Assembly: GCA_030710605.1 (NCBI GenBank)
Contig: CP092877.1
Location: forward strand, 75,231,871-75,295,870
DNA: 64,000 nt
Direction of reading: 5' to 3'
Source: Cordylochernes scorpioides
Lineage: Eukaryota; Arthropoda; Arachnida; Pseudoscorpiones; Chernetidae
Shown here in pieces: positions 50,534-61,006 of the stretch. The translations under genes and the position numbers were made by a program. Numbering within the stretch: position 1 is the first letter of the stretch; each line of letters opens with the position of its first letter. The notes beneath the pieces are model-generated. The model did not search any database, had not been told where the DNA came from, and was given only the letters and a program-made list of their open reading frames with translations.

Positions 50534-52035
50534 ACTAGACGAATGGCCCGGGCAACGCCCGGGGTTTACCCGAGTGCGAATATATTTTAAACACGTTGTC
50601 TTGGGTGGTCGCTATAGACAGGGTGGTCTGTATAGACAGGTGTATGTATCACACAGCCAATAACAGGGTTGTCTAGGGTGGCCGCTATAGACAGGGTGGT
50701 CTGTATAGACAGGTGTATGTATCACACTGCTGATAACAGGGTTGCCTGAAGTGACCGCTATAGACAGGGTGGTCTGTATAGACAGGTGGTTGTAACACAC
50801 TGATGATAACAGGGTTGCCTAAAGTGACCGCTATAGACAGGGTGGTCTGTATAGACAGGTGGATGTATCACACAGCTGATAACAGGGTTGTCTAGAGTGG
50901 CCGCTATAGACAGGTGTATGTATCACACAGCCGATAACAGGGTTGTCTAGGGTGGCTGCTATAGACAGGGTGGTCTGTATAGACAGGTGTATGTATCACA
51001 CTGCTGATAACAGGGTTGTCTAGAGTGGTCGCTATAGACAGGGTCGTCTGTATAGACAGGTGTATGTATCACACTGCTGATAACAGGGTTGCCTAAAGTG
51101 ACCGCTATAGACAGGGTGGTCTGTATAGACAGGTGTATGTAACACACTGATGATAACAGGGTGGTCTGTATAGACAGGTGGATGTATCACACAGCTGATA
51201 ACAGGGTTGTCTAGAGTGGTCGCTATAGACAGGGTGGTCTGTATAGACAGGTGGATGTAACACACAGCTGATAACAGGGTTATCTAGGGTGGTCGCTATA
51301 GACAGGGTGGTCTGTATAGACAGGTGTATGTATCACACAGCCGATAACAGGGTTGTCTAGGGTGGCCGCTATAGACAGGGTGGTCTGTATAGACAGGTGT
51401 ATGTATCACACTGCTGATAACAGGGTTGCCTGAAGTGCCCGCTATAGACAGGGTGGTCTGTATAGACAGGTGATTGTAACACACTGATGATAACAGGGTT
51501 GCCTAGAGTGACCGCTATAGACAGGGTGGTCTGTATAGACAGGTGGATGTATCACACAGCTGATAACAGGGTTGTCTAGAGTGGCCGCTATAGACAGGGT
51601 GGTCTGTAAAGACAGGTGGATGTATCGCACAGCTGATAACAGGGTTGTCTAGAATGGCCGCTATATACAGGGTGGTCTGTATAGGCAGGTGTATGTATCA
51701 CACAGCTGATAACAGGGTTATCTAGAATGGCCGCTATATACAGGGTGGTCTGTATAGACAGGTGGATGTATCACACAGCTGATAACAGGGGTGTCTAGAG
51801 TGGCCGCTATAGACAGGGTGACCTGTATAGACAGGTGGATGTAACACACTGCTGATAACAGGGTTGTCTAGAATGGCCGCTATAGACAGGTGGATGTAAC
51901 ACACTGCTGATAACAGGGTTGTCTAGAGGGGGGCAGGGAGGACACGTGTTCCCTGGCAGCCAATGGGCGCGCATTCTATCCGTGAGCTTCAGACTTACAG
52001 ACAGACAGACAGAATAAGGCAATTATATAAGTAGA
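50534..52035 (-). mobile_element. Helentron-like repeat (H2) carrying a minisatellite, only in block B
   Basis: In reverse: ACTAGACGAATGGCCCGGGC hairpin at the left, CAGACAGACAGACAGAATAA and GTAGAT at the right. Block A joins the flanks directly (…TATATATA|CAGTATAACCCC at about 9930). The body is almost wholly a 73-bp minisatellite. A central tandem array is a known trait of DINE/Helentron-type elements. Confidence 0.65.
50598..51931. repeat. 73-bp minisatellite, about 18-19 units
   Basis: Unit words: CTATAGACAGGGTGGTCTGT, ATAGACAGGTG(T/G)ATGTATCA and CTGATAACAGGGTTGTCTAG. Most units are 73 bp; a few are shortened (near 50905, 51150 and 51880). Units differ by scattered substitutions, with pairs of neighbouring variants repeating as a higher-order pattern (CCGATAACAG and CTGATAACAG types). 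Open frames here are by-products of the repeat. Confidence 0.92.
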
Positions 52036-52039
52036 TATA

Positions 52040-52576
52040 CAGTATAACCCCGCTGATACGAACCCACGATATAGCGAACCTTTTCTTATAACGAACCTAA
52101 GGCGATTCCATTCCATTGAAAATACCATCGTTATAACGAACTTTGCGATTTTTTAAAAATAGCGAACTACCCCTATAACGAACCTAATATTCATCCCAAA
52201 ATATTAAAATCTATTTAAAATACTAGGCTTATAACGAACTTAAAATTTTGTGATTAAAAAAATTTTTAAAGCAACAAAATTTTGAGCATGTTTCAGCTCA
52301 CGGATCGCGATTTCAAAACAAAAAATTAGCAGCATTGTTTGTTTTCATTTCCATTCTATTTTTTTCTGTATGTTGTATAAATTTTTACGCATTATACTTT
52401 TATTTAATAGAATATCTTTGTATTCAACAATTTTGAAATTGAAAAATATACAAATAGCTTCCAAAATAAAGAAAAAGAAATAAAGAATGGTGTTCTAAAA
52501 AACAACAGCTAACACCAGAAAAACGTCATTATCAAAGCTTTTCAAAGTGAAACAATGCAAGAAAATTTTCAGAACA
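52040..52576 (+). mobile_element. pogo/Tigger-like end, block B allele
   Basis: Counterpart of 9935-10477. Confidence 0.55.
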
Positions 52577-52911
52577 TGTTTTTTTTTTACTTATCCTAAA
52601 CACGAGACTCCATACAGGTTATATGCCAGTTACGTTAAAGCGCTGGTTTTATCCAGAATTTCCCCGAGGTCACCTACAGAGAGGTGTAACTTGGACTTTG
52701 ACCTGGTATTAAATGGCCGCCTCTAACATGAGGAACAGATGCCTTGTGCAGCCCCTCCTAACATGGAGAACTGCTGATTATCCTGTAACCCAAGGTTGGG
52801 AGCCCTTACAGGGTACTATCAGCCGGGCCAACTGAGCCCAGGTTTTTAACGAGCTTGTTACTGCTCCCCCTCCTCCTTTTACATCCGGGCTTGGGACCGG
52901 CAATGGCGGAG
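52577..52911 (-). mobile_element. S2 SINE-like retroposon, block B allele
   Basis: Counterpart of 10478-10812, flanked by TTCAGAACA. Confidence 0.75.
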
Positions 52912-53062
52912 TTCAGAACATGTTAAAATAAGAAAATGTAACTTTAACATTATATAGAAGGCTATTATAAATTGTTACAATTGGAATCAACCCCAACTTT
53001 TGCTTTGATCGTACGTGTTAGGTAATTTTACACAGCAGCAAAATATAAATATTTTAGTAAAT

Positions 53063-53762
53063 CTATATATATAAAATTGAATGTCTGTGTGTGTGTCTGT
53101 GTGTGTGTCCTCTATGGATTCAAAAACCATACATCCAATCGCCGTGAAAATTTGGGATATTATTAGGCATATCCTCGGAAAGGTTTACGAAAAATAATTA
53201 CTTGAATATCTTAAATATCCTTAGAGTTATTTGCAGATTTGTAGCTTTAACTCGCAAGCGGGGGGCGGGTGACCTCCGGGAACTACGTCCATCTTCCATA
53301 AACGACCATGATTTTATTCAACTTATCGAGTATTTTTCAAGGGACCGGGAAAATATGTAGATAAAACGATGATTTTGTAATGTAGAAAATTAGGAAAGAC
53401 AAAATTCAGGATGACACGGCACACAGGGACCGGGAAAAAATAATCACTTTATCAAGAGATTCACGACCATGATTTTATTCAACTTATCCAGTATTATTCA
53501 AGGGACCGGGAAAATATGTTCACTAGATAAAACGATGATTTTGTAATGTAGAAAATTATGAAAGACAAAATTCAGGATGACACGGCACACAGGGACCGGG
53601 GAAAAATGTTCACTTTATCGAGAGATTCAAATTTACGAGTTTCAAATTATCAAAATATATCTTTTTTTTTTTTAAGTTTATAGAGAATTGTTTTAACAAA
53701 TGTTCGTTAGACAAACCTTTACTCGGGTAAAACCTCGGGCGAAGCCGGGTACGTCCGCTAGT
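53063..53762 (+). mobile_element. 700-bp Helentron-like insertion (H1), only in block B
   Basis: Block A reads TTAGTAAATAGAACAT; here CTATATATATAAAATTGAAT...GTCCGCTAGT is placed between AAAT and AGAAC with no target duplication. This gives exact ends. The interior holds two ~150-bp near-repeats of GATGATTTTGTAATGTAGAA and GGGACCGGGAAAA. No coding capacity. Confidence 0.85.
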
Positions 53763-53764
53763 AG

Positions 53765-54102
53765 AACATATTAGAAAAGCATGGATGTAAGGCCTGCAGG
53801 AATGGAAATCTAATGCTGCACATGACTGGTACAGAGCAGGAGGGACAAGCACCGGTTCTGTCCTACCAAGAGAACAACAGCCTTTGATTTCCAGACTTAA
53901 GTCTGGTCATCTACGGACAATAACTTTCCAGAATGGTTGCAAGGTTTTCCCACTATGTACAAATTGTCAACCTGCAGTCCCAAAACACATTATTGACTCA
54001 TCCTTTGATGAGCTCTACTCATCCCCAGTAGACACCATCAACAATCTCTACAAGCGTGATACCCTAATATGATTGAGTGGAGATAAGAAAGAAGAAAAGT
54101 GT
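53765..54102 (+). pseudogene. non-LTR RT C-terminal fragment, block B allele
   Basis: Counterpart of 10983-11302. Residues ISRLKSGHLRTITFQNGCKV to NNLYKRDTLI are open. CTNCQPAVPKHII is retained, but a 12-base stretch (DCID) is missing. Confidence 0.6.
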
Positions 54103-54223
54103 AAAAAAAAATTACTGCAGTTCAATCTCACTTCTCTAACATCATTTGGGACCAAAATTTTATGTTGTTTATAACCGCAGTTGAAACAAATGGGCCTTAA
54201 AAATTGGGGCCCTAGAATGTTAT

Positions 54224-54443
54224 CATTATTATTTTTTGCTTATCCTTAATACACGCCGTACAGGCCATTATAACAATGGTGGGTATAAGTAGTTGACTGC
54301 TTTTACTGTAAGTGCACCACATGTCTACACATGTGAAAAGCAGTTCGATATATGCACTTACAAATGTGCCAGAGCTCCGTTTGGTTACTTGCACTCGCTG
54401 GTGGGATTGGACTTTTGCAAGAATCAGGGGCCATTGGAGTATG
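54224..54443 (-). mobile_element. S1 SINE fragment, block B allele
   Basis: Counterpart of 11435-11656 with TSD TAGAATGTTAT. Confidence 0.8.
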
Positions 54444-54496
54444 TAGAATGTTATAGCCATGTTATACTGTAATAACAAGGTTACACTCAAATTCTT

Positions 54497-54970
54497 TTTT
54501 TTTTTTATCTCTAGTACACGTGGTGCAGGCCATGATAATCATGGTGGGTAAGTAAACACAAGGTAATAAGACCAAATCCAAATAAATAAATAGTGTGTGA
54601 CGGTAACAGCATTGTTACCATCTTCAGACAAAAGTACTGAATGAAGTTGGTAACAACGCTGTTAGTGAAACGTCACACACTATTTATTTATTTGGATTTG
54701 GTCTTATTACCTTGTGTTTATAATCTATAATCCAAATTGTGCCTTATCAAGGTGGGTAGTTGTAGGCGACTGCTTTTACTGTAAGTGCACCACCGCATGT
54801 CACATATATGAAAAGCAGTTCAACTTTTGCCCATAAGAGTGACAGTGCCCCATTTGGTTACTTGTACTAACTGGTGGAGTTAAGACTTTTGCAGGAATTG
54901 GGGGGGGGCATTGAAGTATTTTTTTTTTTTGTAATTAGACAAGTGCCCAATGTGTGATTTGATCCCGGGT
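54497..54970 (-). mobile_element. old S1 SINE split by hairpin element, block B allele
   Basis: Counterpart of 11712-12170. Confidence 0.7.
54551..54750. mobile_element. hairpin element with degenerate hammerhead halves, block B allele
   Basis: Counterpart of 11763-11957. The plus strand here keeps GGTAACAACGCTGTT better than in block A. Confidence 0.65.
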
Positions 54971-55206
54971 TGTAGCTGTTGAAAACCAACAATAAAGATC
55001 ACTCATCTAACAAGGCAAAGCTTTATTAAATTATTTTTTCAGGTTGTAAGATTGGAAGATACAGCTTGCTATTCCTCCTTTATTGTCCTTCTCAAGTTTC
55101 ACCTCTCTTTGTTCAGGAATAATCAGTTCTTTCGTAGTTTTCTTCAGTTGTGCTCAGAGTTGAGGATGAGTGCCAACTCAAGTCTTCCGTTAGAGAGCAT
55201 AAATAC

Positions 55207-55489
55207 ATGGTACAAGGAGGGAGGGGGAGCAGTAACAAGCTCACTAAAAAACATGGGCTCAGCTGGCTCGGCTGATAGTACCCTGTAAGGGCTCCTAATC
55301 CAGGGATACAGGATGAGCAGCATTTGTACTCTTATGTTAGGAGCGGTTGCACATGGCGTACCGTTCCTCATGTCAGAGGCGGCCATTTCTTTTGGAGCTA
55401 AGTCGGCCTGCCACTAAGTAGTGCTCCCAGTCTTAATGACAAAGGCAGACACATTCTACTTCACTCAGTGTGGAGATAAGAAAGAAGAA
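55207..55489 (+). mobile_element. S2 SINE-like retroposon, block B allele
   Basis: Counterpart of 12400-12682. Confidence 0.65.
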
Positions 55490-55603
55490 TACATGGTTTT
55501 AAATTCCAGTCTCTTCTGGAGGTGGTCTCTTTTCAGAGACCATGTCTCCGACTATCTATGTTATCCATGCTACTGAGGAAGCAGACACGCTGGGGCCTGC
55601 AGT

Positions 55604-55807
55604 TCAGGAAACCAGTGGGAAATATTGATGAGGCTGAAGTGGGGATGTAAAGCTCATTTTATTGAGAGGCTGCAGTACATTGTCCTGGTGGGCTATGGTC
55701 ACCATGGCCCGTTCCAGGGCTGGGTTTGTGGTCCGGTCCCGGAGGGTTGTTGGGGTCCGATTCTCATCGGTGTAGCCGTTGTAGGGGTTATATCTGTGAC
55801 AGGACAT
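55604..55807 (-). CDS. candidate first coding exon, block B copy
   Basis: Counterpart of 12798-13001; MSCHRYNPYNGYTDENRTPT with one residue changed. Same uncertainty about the splice donor and identity. Confidence 0.33.
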   Translation of the reverse strand: MSCHRYNPYNGYTDENRTPTTLRDRTTNPALERAMVTIAHQDNVLQPLNKMSFTSPLQPHQYFPLVS

Positions 55808-56192
55808 CTTTCGTTCGCCGGGCAAGGAAAAAAGAAAGAAAAAAAAAATGCACGAAGGTCAAACGATAACAGCACGTTGTATTTTTAACGCATTCCGCGA
55901 AAACGGTGGTTAGTGGTCAAATACAACTTGTACCTGTTATCTCTGTGGTGCCGTTTCACTGATAAATAATAAATAAACAAAATTTAAAATAATTTTGTAA
56001 TGGTCACGTGTATTTCCGGTCGGTTGCTTGTTGACACACAACAATATGCTACGAGGACCCTGAATTTTGGACAAGACACCACCACCACCAATAGCCTCCG
56101 ACAAGTAGATTTACTTACCTTGCGGAAAGACCTGTTTTTTCAAAAATGTCTCTCTCTCTCTCTCTCATAGGAGACCATTATAATTCTAATTA
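55808..56192. other. possible 5' flank with (TC)n
   Basis: Counterpart of 13002-13386. Confidence 0.3.
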
Positions 56193-56479
56193 CACCTATC
56201 CCCCGATTTACACGGTACTTGTTTTACACGTTTTCGCTTTTACACGGTTTTCCAAATAAGTTTTTTTTTTGTTTTTGTTTTTATCGCACTATACTAAATG
56301 CTACTGTGATTGAACACATGCGCTGTGTACACATCTCACGAGGAATCCCGAGCTTATGTGCTGACTACATATTTTAACCTGTCAATGCATTTTAATTTTT
56401 ATTTCTGTATACACCTATATCCCCCGATTTACACGTTTTTCTCAGGAACGTATCTACCGTGTAAATCGGGGGATAGGTG
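56193..56479. mobile_element. M3 MITE, block B allele
   Basis: Counterpart of 13387-13667, TA-flanked. Confidence 0.8.
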
Positions 56480-56555
56480 TATAAGAAAATTCTAAGCATG
56501 GATGTTTCACATGTAAAACAAGCCTCTACTGTCATGTATGAAGCGGTCTGTTAGA

Positions 56556-56698
56556 TTCTTCTTCTTTCTTATCTCCACTCAATCGCACTAAAGTATCAAG
56601 CTTGTAAAGCTTGTTGATGGTGTCTGCTGGGAATGAGTAGAGCTCATCAATGGATGAGTCAATACAGTCAATAATGTGTTTTGGGGTTGCAGGTTGAC
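56556..56698 (-). pseudogene. non-LTR RT fragment (left part), block B allele
   Basis: Counterpart of 13746-13886; continues at 57034-57115 after the nested SINE. Confidence 0.55.
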
Positions 56699-56767
56699 AC
56701 TTAGTACATAGTAACCAAACGGGGCTCTGGTACATTTGTAAGTGCAAAGTCGAACTGCTTTTCACAT

Positions 56768-56920
56768 TGATGAGGCACAATTTGGATTGTAGATTATAAA
56801 CACAAGGTAATAAGACCAAATCCAAATAAATAAATAGTGTGTGACGTTTCGGAAGATGGTAACAACGCTGTTACCGAAACGTCACACACTATTTATTTGG
56901 ATTTGGTCTTATTACCTTGT
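56768..56920 (+). mobile_element. 153-bp hairpin retroelement, block B allele
   Basis: Counterpart of 13956-14108 with TSD GCTTTTCACAT. Confidence 0.8.
56850..56883 (+). ncRNA. hammerhead ribozyme-like core, block B copy
   Basis: Same bases as 14038-14071: CGGAAGA, stem GGTAACA/TGTTACC, GAAA, CGTC. Confidence 0.5.
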
Positions 56921-57033
56921 GCTTTTCACATGTGTAGACATGTGGTGCGCTTACAGTAAAAAGCAGTCGCTAACTACCCGCAATGATTATCATGGCCTGT
57001 ACCACGTGTACTAGAGATAAGCAAAAAAAAAAA

Positions 57034-57115
57034 ACTTAGTACATAGTGGGGAAAACCTTGCAACCATTCTGGAAAGTCATTGTCCGTAGATGACCAGACT
57101 TAAGTCTGGAAATCA
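57034..57115 (-). pseudogene. non-LTR RT fragment (right part), block B allele
   Basis: Counterpart of 14221-14310. Confidence 0.5.
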
Positions 57116-57290
57116 GTCTGTTAGATTAAATTGCTGAAATGGCTAGGAGGGTTTACAATTGATGAGCCAAGCCTTCCTTATATTTTTTGTCATCGCAGTA
57201 AGGACACTAGAAGTTTGTTTTATGTGTAAAATAAACATTCGTGTCTTAATGATTTCCTTTTTCTATATATAGATACCGTATTATTGCCTT

Positions 57291-57776
57291 ATTAAAATAT
57301 ACAAGTATCAGAGTCTTAATCAACAATCAATCAACAATTCTGTCACCGTTTGCTTTTGTGAATGGAATAAATACCCAAATATGGCCATTTTTTATAAGCA
57401 TTTGACAGGTTCTGGGCAAAAATAGTTGTTTTTTTTTAGTCAGAAAATGATTATGACAATATTACTGTATCATATTTGATTATCAGATACAAAATTATAT
57501 ACCGGGAAAAATTCCAAAAAGCAGAGACCACGGGTGAAACCAGTTCATTTTTAGTGTGCAGGAACAAAATTCTAACAGAAAAACATTCATTCGAGCAGAA
57601 GACACAAAGCCAGATCATCTCTTTATAAAAATATCGCTTCTCAGACACAAAGTTTGGAGCGGGACGTTTCACAAGAGTGACATCCACGGCGCCAATTTAT
57701 AATTGTAACGAATAGTATTTGAATAAAAGCATTTAATCAGGTAAAACCCGGGCGTTGCCTGGGTCATTCGGCTAGT
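57291..57776 (+). mobile_element. Helentron-like (H2-end) insertion, only in block B
   Basis: Block A reads straight through (CTTATAATTAATATATGCC at about 14475). Here ~486 bp ending AAACCCGGGCGTTGCCTGGG...TTCGGCTAGT intervene. The right end is the H2 signature; the left end ATTAAAATATACAAGTATC is unlike other copies, so it may be 5'-variant. No gene. Confidence 0.6.
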
Positions 57777-57948
57777 AATTGACATATGCCTAACTGGTCT
57801 TGTCATTATTGTTTGTGGAAGAGCATTGCTTGATGAAAATACTTGTATACTTATGTCCATAGTTCTTAAATACCATTTCTGAAATTCCACATTTCATTGT
57901 AGCATATATAAGCAGAATCGTCTAATACAGTATTAGAGATCTAAGAAG

Positions 57949-58260
57949 TCTTCTTCTTTCTTATCTTCACACTGGATGAAGTAGAATGCGTCTGCCTTTG
58001 TCATTAAGACTGGGAGCACTACTCAGTGGCAGGCCGACTTAGCTCCAAAAGAAATGACCGCCTCTAACATGAGGAACAGATGCCATGTGCAGCCGCTCCT
58101 AACATGGAGTACAAACTCTGCTCATCCTGTATACCTGGATTAGGAGCCCTTACAGGGTACTATCAGCCAGGCCAGCTGAACCCAGGTTTTTTAGTGAGGT
58201 TGTTACTGCTCCCCCTCCTCCTTTTTCATCTGGGCTTGGGACTGGCAAAGGCGGAGTTGC
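57949..58260 (-). mobile_element. S2 SINE-like retroposon, only in block B
   Basis: 312 bp with exact 9-bp TSD TCTAAGAAG (57940-57948, 58261-58269). Reversed tail TCTTCTTCTTTCTTATCTTC at the left. Block A has the empty site at about 14637. Confidence 0.88.
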
Positions 58261-58453
58261 TCTAAGAAGCGGTCTGGTAGATTAAAAATTGGTGAAACCG
58301 TTGGGAGGGTTCACTACTGATTAACCAAGCCTTCCCAATATATATTTTCATCGCAGGAAGGACAGTAGAAGTTTGTTTTATCTTCTTCTTTCTTATCTCC
58401 ACTCAATCATATTAGGGTGTCAAGCTTGAGACTTTTGATGGTGTCTGTCGGGG

Positions 58454-58636
58454 ATGAGTAGGTTTTATTTACTGTACTACAGTAGAATTGCTTTCCGGGC
58501 AAAGCTACATTCCCCACAACCTGCTGTTGGGGATGTCTGTCACCTACTTGGACCTGTATCTGTCACCCCTGGGGGTGGGTCCATGTTCCTCTCTGATATG
58601 GTAGCTAGATGGAGAATTGAGATTTACCCACTGTAA
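58454..58636 (+). CDS. possible upstream exon, block B copy
   Basis: Counterpart of 14870-15037, same peptide SPQPAVGDVCHLLGPVSVTP. Confidence 0.25.
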   Translation: MSRFYLLYYSRIAFRAKLHSPQPAVGDVCHLLGPVSVTPGGGSMFLSDMVARWRIEIYPL

Positions 58637-58798
58637 GGTTCGCTATGCTAAAAAGAGGGCTTTCAACTGAAGAGTAGTATTTAAGAAACATTTGTACTTT
58701 AATGTTTTTTTTTCCCCTATATATATATATAGATGGTGTGTTAATGTCCTATAATGAGTTAAATTCTGGTCTCAATAAAGATGTGTGACTGAAGGAAG

Positions 58799-61006
58799 TT
58801 GTTGGGTGGGCAGGTGCCCCCTCCTCCCAACACCGGGCCACTGATAGTCTCCTCCTATTCCCTTAGTGGGGAGGAGAGAAAGTCGGCGGCCCCCCTGCAA
58901 GAACGGCCCCCCATCCTGGTGGACTCCTCCTCCAACGCCCAGTCTTGCCTGCCTCAGATCCATTCATATTGCTCCCTTCAGAAGAAAAGTTATGTGGAAG
59001 AAGCTCAGAATCGGCAGCCTATGCCGCCCGCAGCTGTCTCCAATGTAAGACCCAATATCACCATGAATACCCTACCCAACATACCAGTTCACAACTACTA
59101 CCGCCCGGTGCCCCAGCAGAACAACATGCCAAATCAGTCAGTTCTTCCTCCCGCCATCATCATGAATGGAATTCTCATCAGGCCAATGGCCGGATCTACT
59201 CCCTCCCACCTTCCGCCCATTCGAAAGGAAGGAGATTACTACAATCTCCTCAGAACCATCGGAGAAAACTCCCAGAATCCCGCTAACTCTTCCTACAACC
59301 AAACCAAAGTGAATAAATGCAAAGGACTTATCAGAGACTACCTCTCCCAAAATGTAATGCCTCGTAAGTTCGTTTTTTCCAATAAATCCCGTAGAGGTAG
59401 ACCACCTCTTAGTTCGTATCCTGTGGACAGGTTCGAACAATTCCTACCCCAGTGTGGTCCCCCGTATCACCCTTCTCCAAAAACCGTTTCCAAGTCCCTA
59501 AACATCCTTGAGCCAGAGGTGATTCTGGAGGAAGGGAACCACCCTCTTGAGATAGCGGGATTAAAGGCCAACCCCTCCGTTGATATCATCCATGACCCTA
59601 GGGTGATCCTTCACAAACTCAGCCCAGAAGAAGTGGAGCTGTTTTCTTGCAAGGCTCCTCCACCTTCCTATTCCCCAGTTCTGGAGGATTCTGAGGTAGT
59701 TTTCATACACGACACTGACGATGAAGACACAGAAATTGAAGAGGAGGAAGATGCCGACTATAGCCCAAAGAGGAAAAATTCCCCAAAGAAGAGATCTAGA
59801 AATTCCCCAAGGAAGTCGTTCCAAGCCAGAAAGAGAGCCAAGATGACACCATGTCCCAACGTGACTGTCCAGAAATTTCAACCCATAATGGACAACAGCC
59901 CTCAAAATCCCTATGAAGATGACAATATCCTAAGAATTCTAAGCCAACATACAGCTGCAGTCTTATCCTCAGATTCCCATTCAAACACTACCCAGGCTAA
60001 CTTGGCTAACAGCAGTATAGCTACACCAAGAAGTGAAGTGACTACCATCAAATATCCTAGTAATTTGCACAATCTCACCCCCTCGATTATCGCAGATATC
60101 TTATCTAGACCATGCAAGTATAAAACAAATATTTGCTCAACCATTCCACCGACTATGAATGTAAATGCCAGTCAAATAGATGCCTGTAGTTCTAGAGATA
60201 CCTCTGTAAATAACACCTCACAAATCCAATTTGGCGATATCTCACATCCTAGACCTAATAACAATTTTGCTTTGCCAAGCAACCCTGCAAAGAGAGCTAA
60301 TAGCCTAGATCCTGAGGCACATCTCCCTAGTTTGAAATCCGCAGAAGCCTCATTACCTAGCATTTCAAAGGTAGCCAATAATAACAATGCCATTGCCTCA
60401 CCTAACATCTTAAAAAAAGTTGCCAATTCTGTTTCACAGGTCTCCTTCTCACCAGATACAGCATCCCTGACTCCCGGCTCTTCCAAATCATTAAATAATA
60501 TACCTAAGTTCTTTTCAGCTATCTCTTCAGACACTACAAGCATCCCAGCCACTTCTTCCAAATATCCTCTGAATAAACTCGCAACCGTTTTAAATGGTTT
60601 AGAAACTAGAGAAAAAGCTTCTTCATCCATATCAGAACCCAATAGCCTCTTCACAGAATATCTGGAAGACAATGGTCTAGAGATGACCACCGTTTCAACC
60701 ATTTCCAAAGAGATCCCAAGGCAAAGAATCAAAGTGGAATCAGAAAAGATGATCCCTAACAGCTCGCAAGATTCGCAGGTCCTGTTGAAATCACCATCAA
60801 CCTCCTTGGCCAACAATATAAGCCCTAATTACAATCAAGAAGAACGACAAGTCCTGGATACAATCACTATTGATTCTGATACCTCGGACACCAATACCTC
60901 AGACTCAGATAGTTCAGACTCCGAGGCTGTAGACCCATTTAAGGGATTGATCAAGCCATGCAGAGTAGTTCTCAAGAAAATACTTCTATTCCCACCATAC
61001 TTCTGA
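58799..61006 (+). CDS. unidentified nuclear-protein-like gene, block B copy
   Basis: Counterpart of 15196-17403, same length with no indel. Substitutions give T79A, H102R, R103P, Y192F, A385T and P609S (numbers approximate), plus two silent changes. The acidic/basic cluster and Ser/Asp-rich C-terminus are unchanged. First in-frame ATG is again codon 75; codon 1 of the open frame is TTG. Confidence 0.75.
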   Translation: MLGGQVPPPPNTGPLIVSSYSLSGEERKSAAPLQERPPILVDSSSNAQSCLPQIHSYCSLQKKSYVEEAQNRQPMPPAAVSNVRPNITMNTLPNIPVHNYYRPVPQQNNMPNQSVLPPAIIMNGILIRPMAGSTPSHLPPIRKEGDYYNLLRTIGENSQNPANSSYNQTKVNKCKGLIRDYLSQNVMPRKFVFSNKSRRGRPPLSSYPVDRFEQFLPQCGPPYHPSPKTVSKSLNILEPEVILEEGNHPLEIAGLKANPSVDIIHDPRVILHKLSPEEVELFSCKAPPPSYSPVLEDSEVVFIHDTDDEDTEIEEEEDADYSPKRKNSPKKRSRNSPRKSFQARKRAKMTPCPNVTVQKFQPIMDNSPQNPYEDDNILRILSQHTAAVLSSDSHSNTTQANLANSSIATPRSEVTTIKYPSNLHNLTPSIIADILSRPCKYKTNICSTIPPTMNVNASQIDACSSRDTSVNNTSQIQFGDISHPRPNNNFALPSNPAKRANSLDPEAHLPSLKSAEASLPSISKVANNNNAIASPNILKKVANSVSQVSFSPDTASLTPGSSKSLNNIPKFFSAISSDTTSIPATSSKYPLNKLATVLNGLETREKASSSISEPNSLFTEYLEDNGLEMTTVSTISKEIPRQRIKVESEKMIPNSSQDSQVLLKSPSTSLANNISPNYNQEERQVLDTITIDSDTSDTNTSDSDSSDSEAVDPFKGLIKPCRVVLKKILLFPPYF

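Larger units (their letters stand above)
56713..57033 (+). mobile_element. S1 SINE inserted in LINE, block B allele
   Basis: TSD ACTTAGTACATAGT at 56699-56712 and 57034-57047; itself split at 56768-56920. Confidence 0.85.

Noticed and set aside
50598-51931. Regular repeats that might suggest a CRISPR array
   Set aside because: Units are contiguous 73-bp repeats with no unique spacers, in a eukaryotic mobile-element context with no cas-like gene.
50612-52022. Several minus-strand frames of 62-77 codons with YTHLSIQTTLS-like repeats
   Set aside because: They are translations of the 73-bp minisatellite; the unit is not a multiple of three and frames shift along the array.
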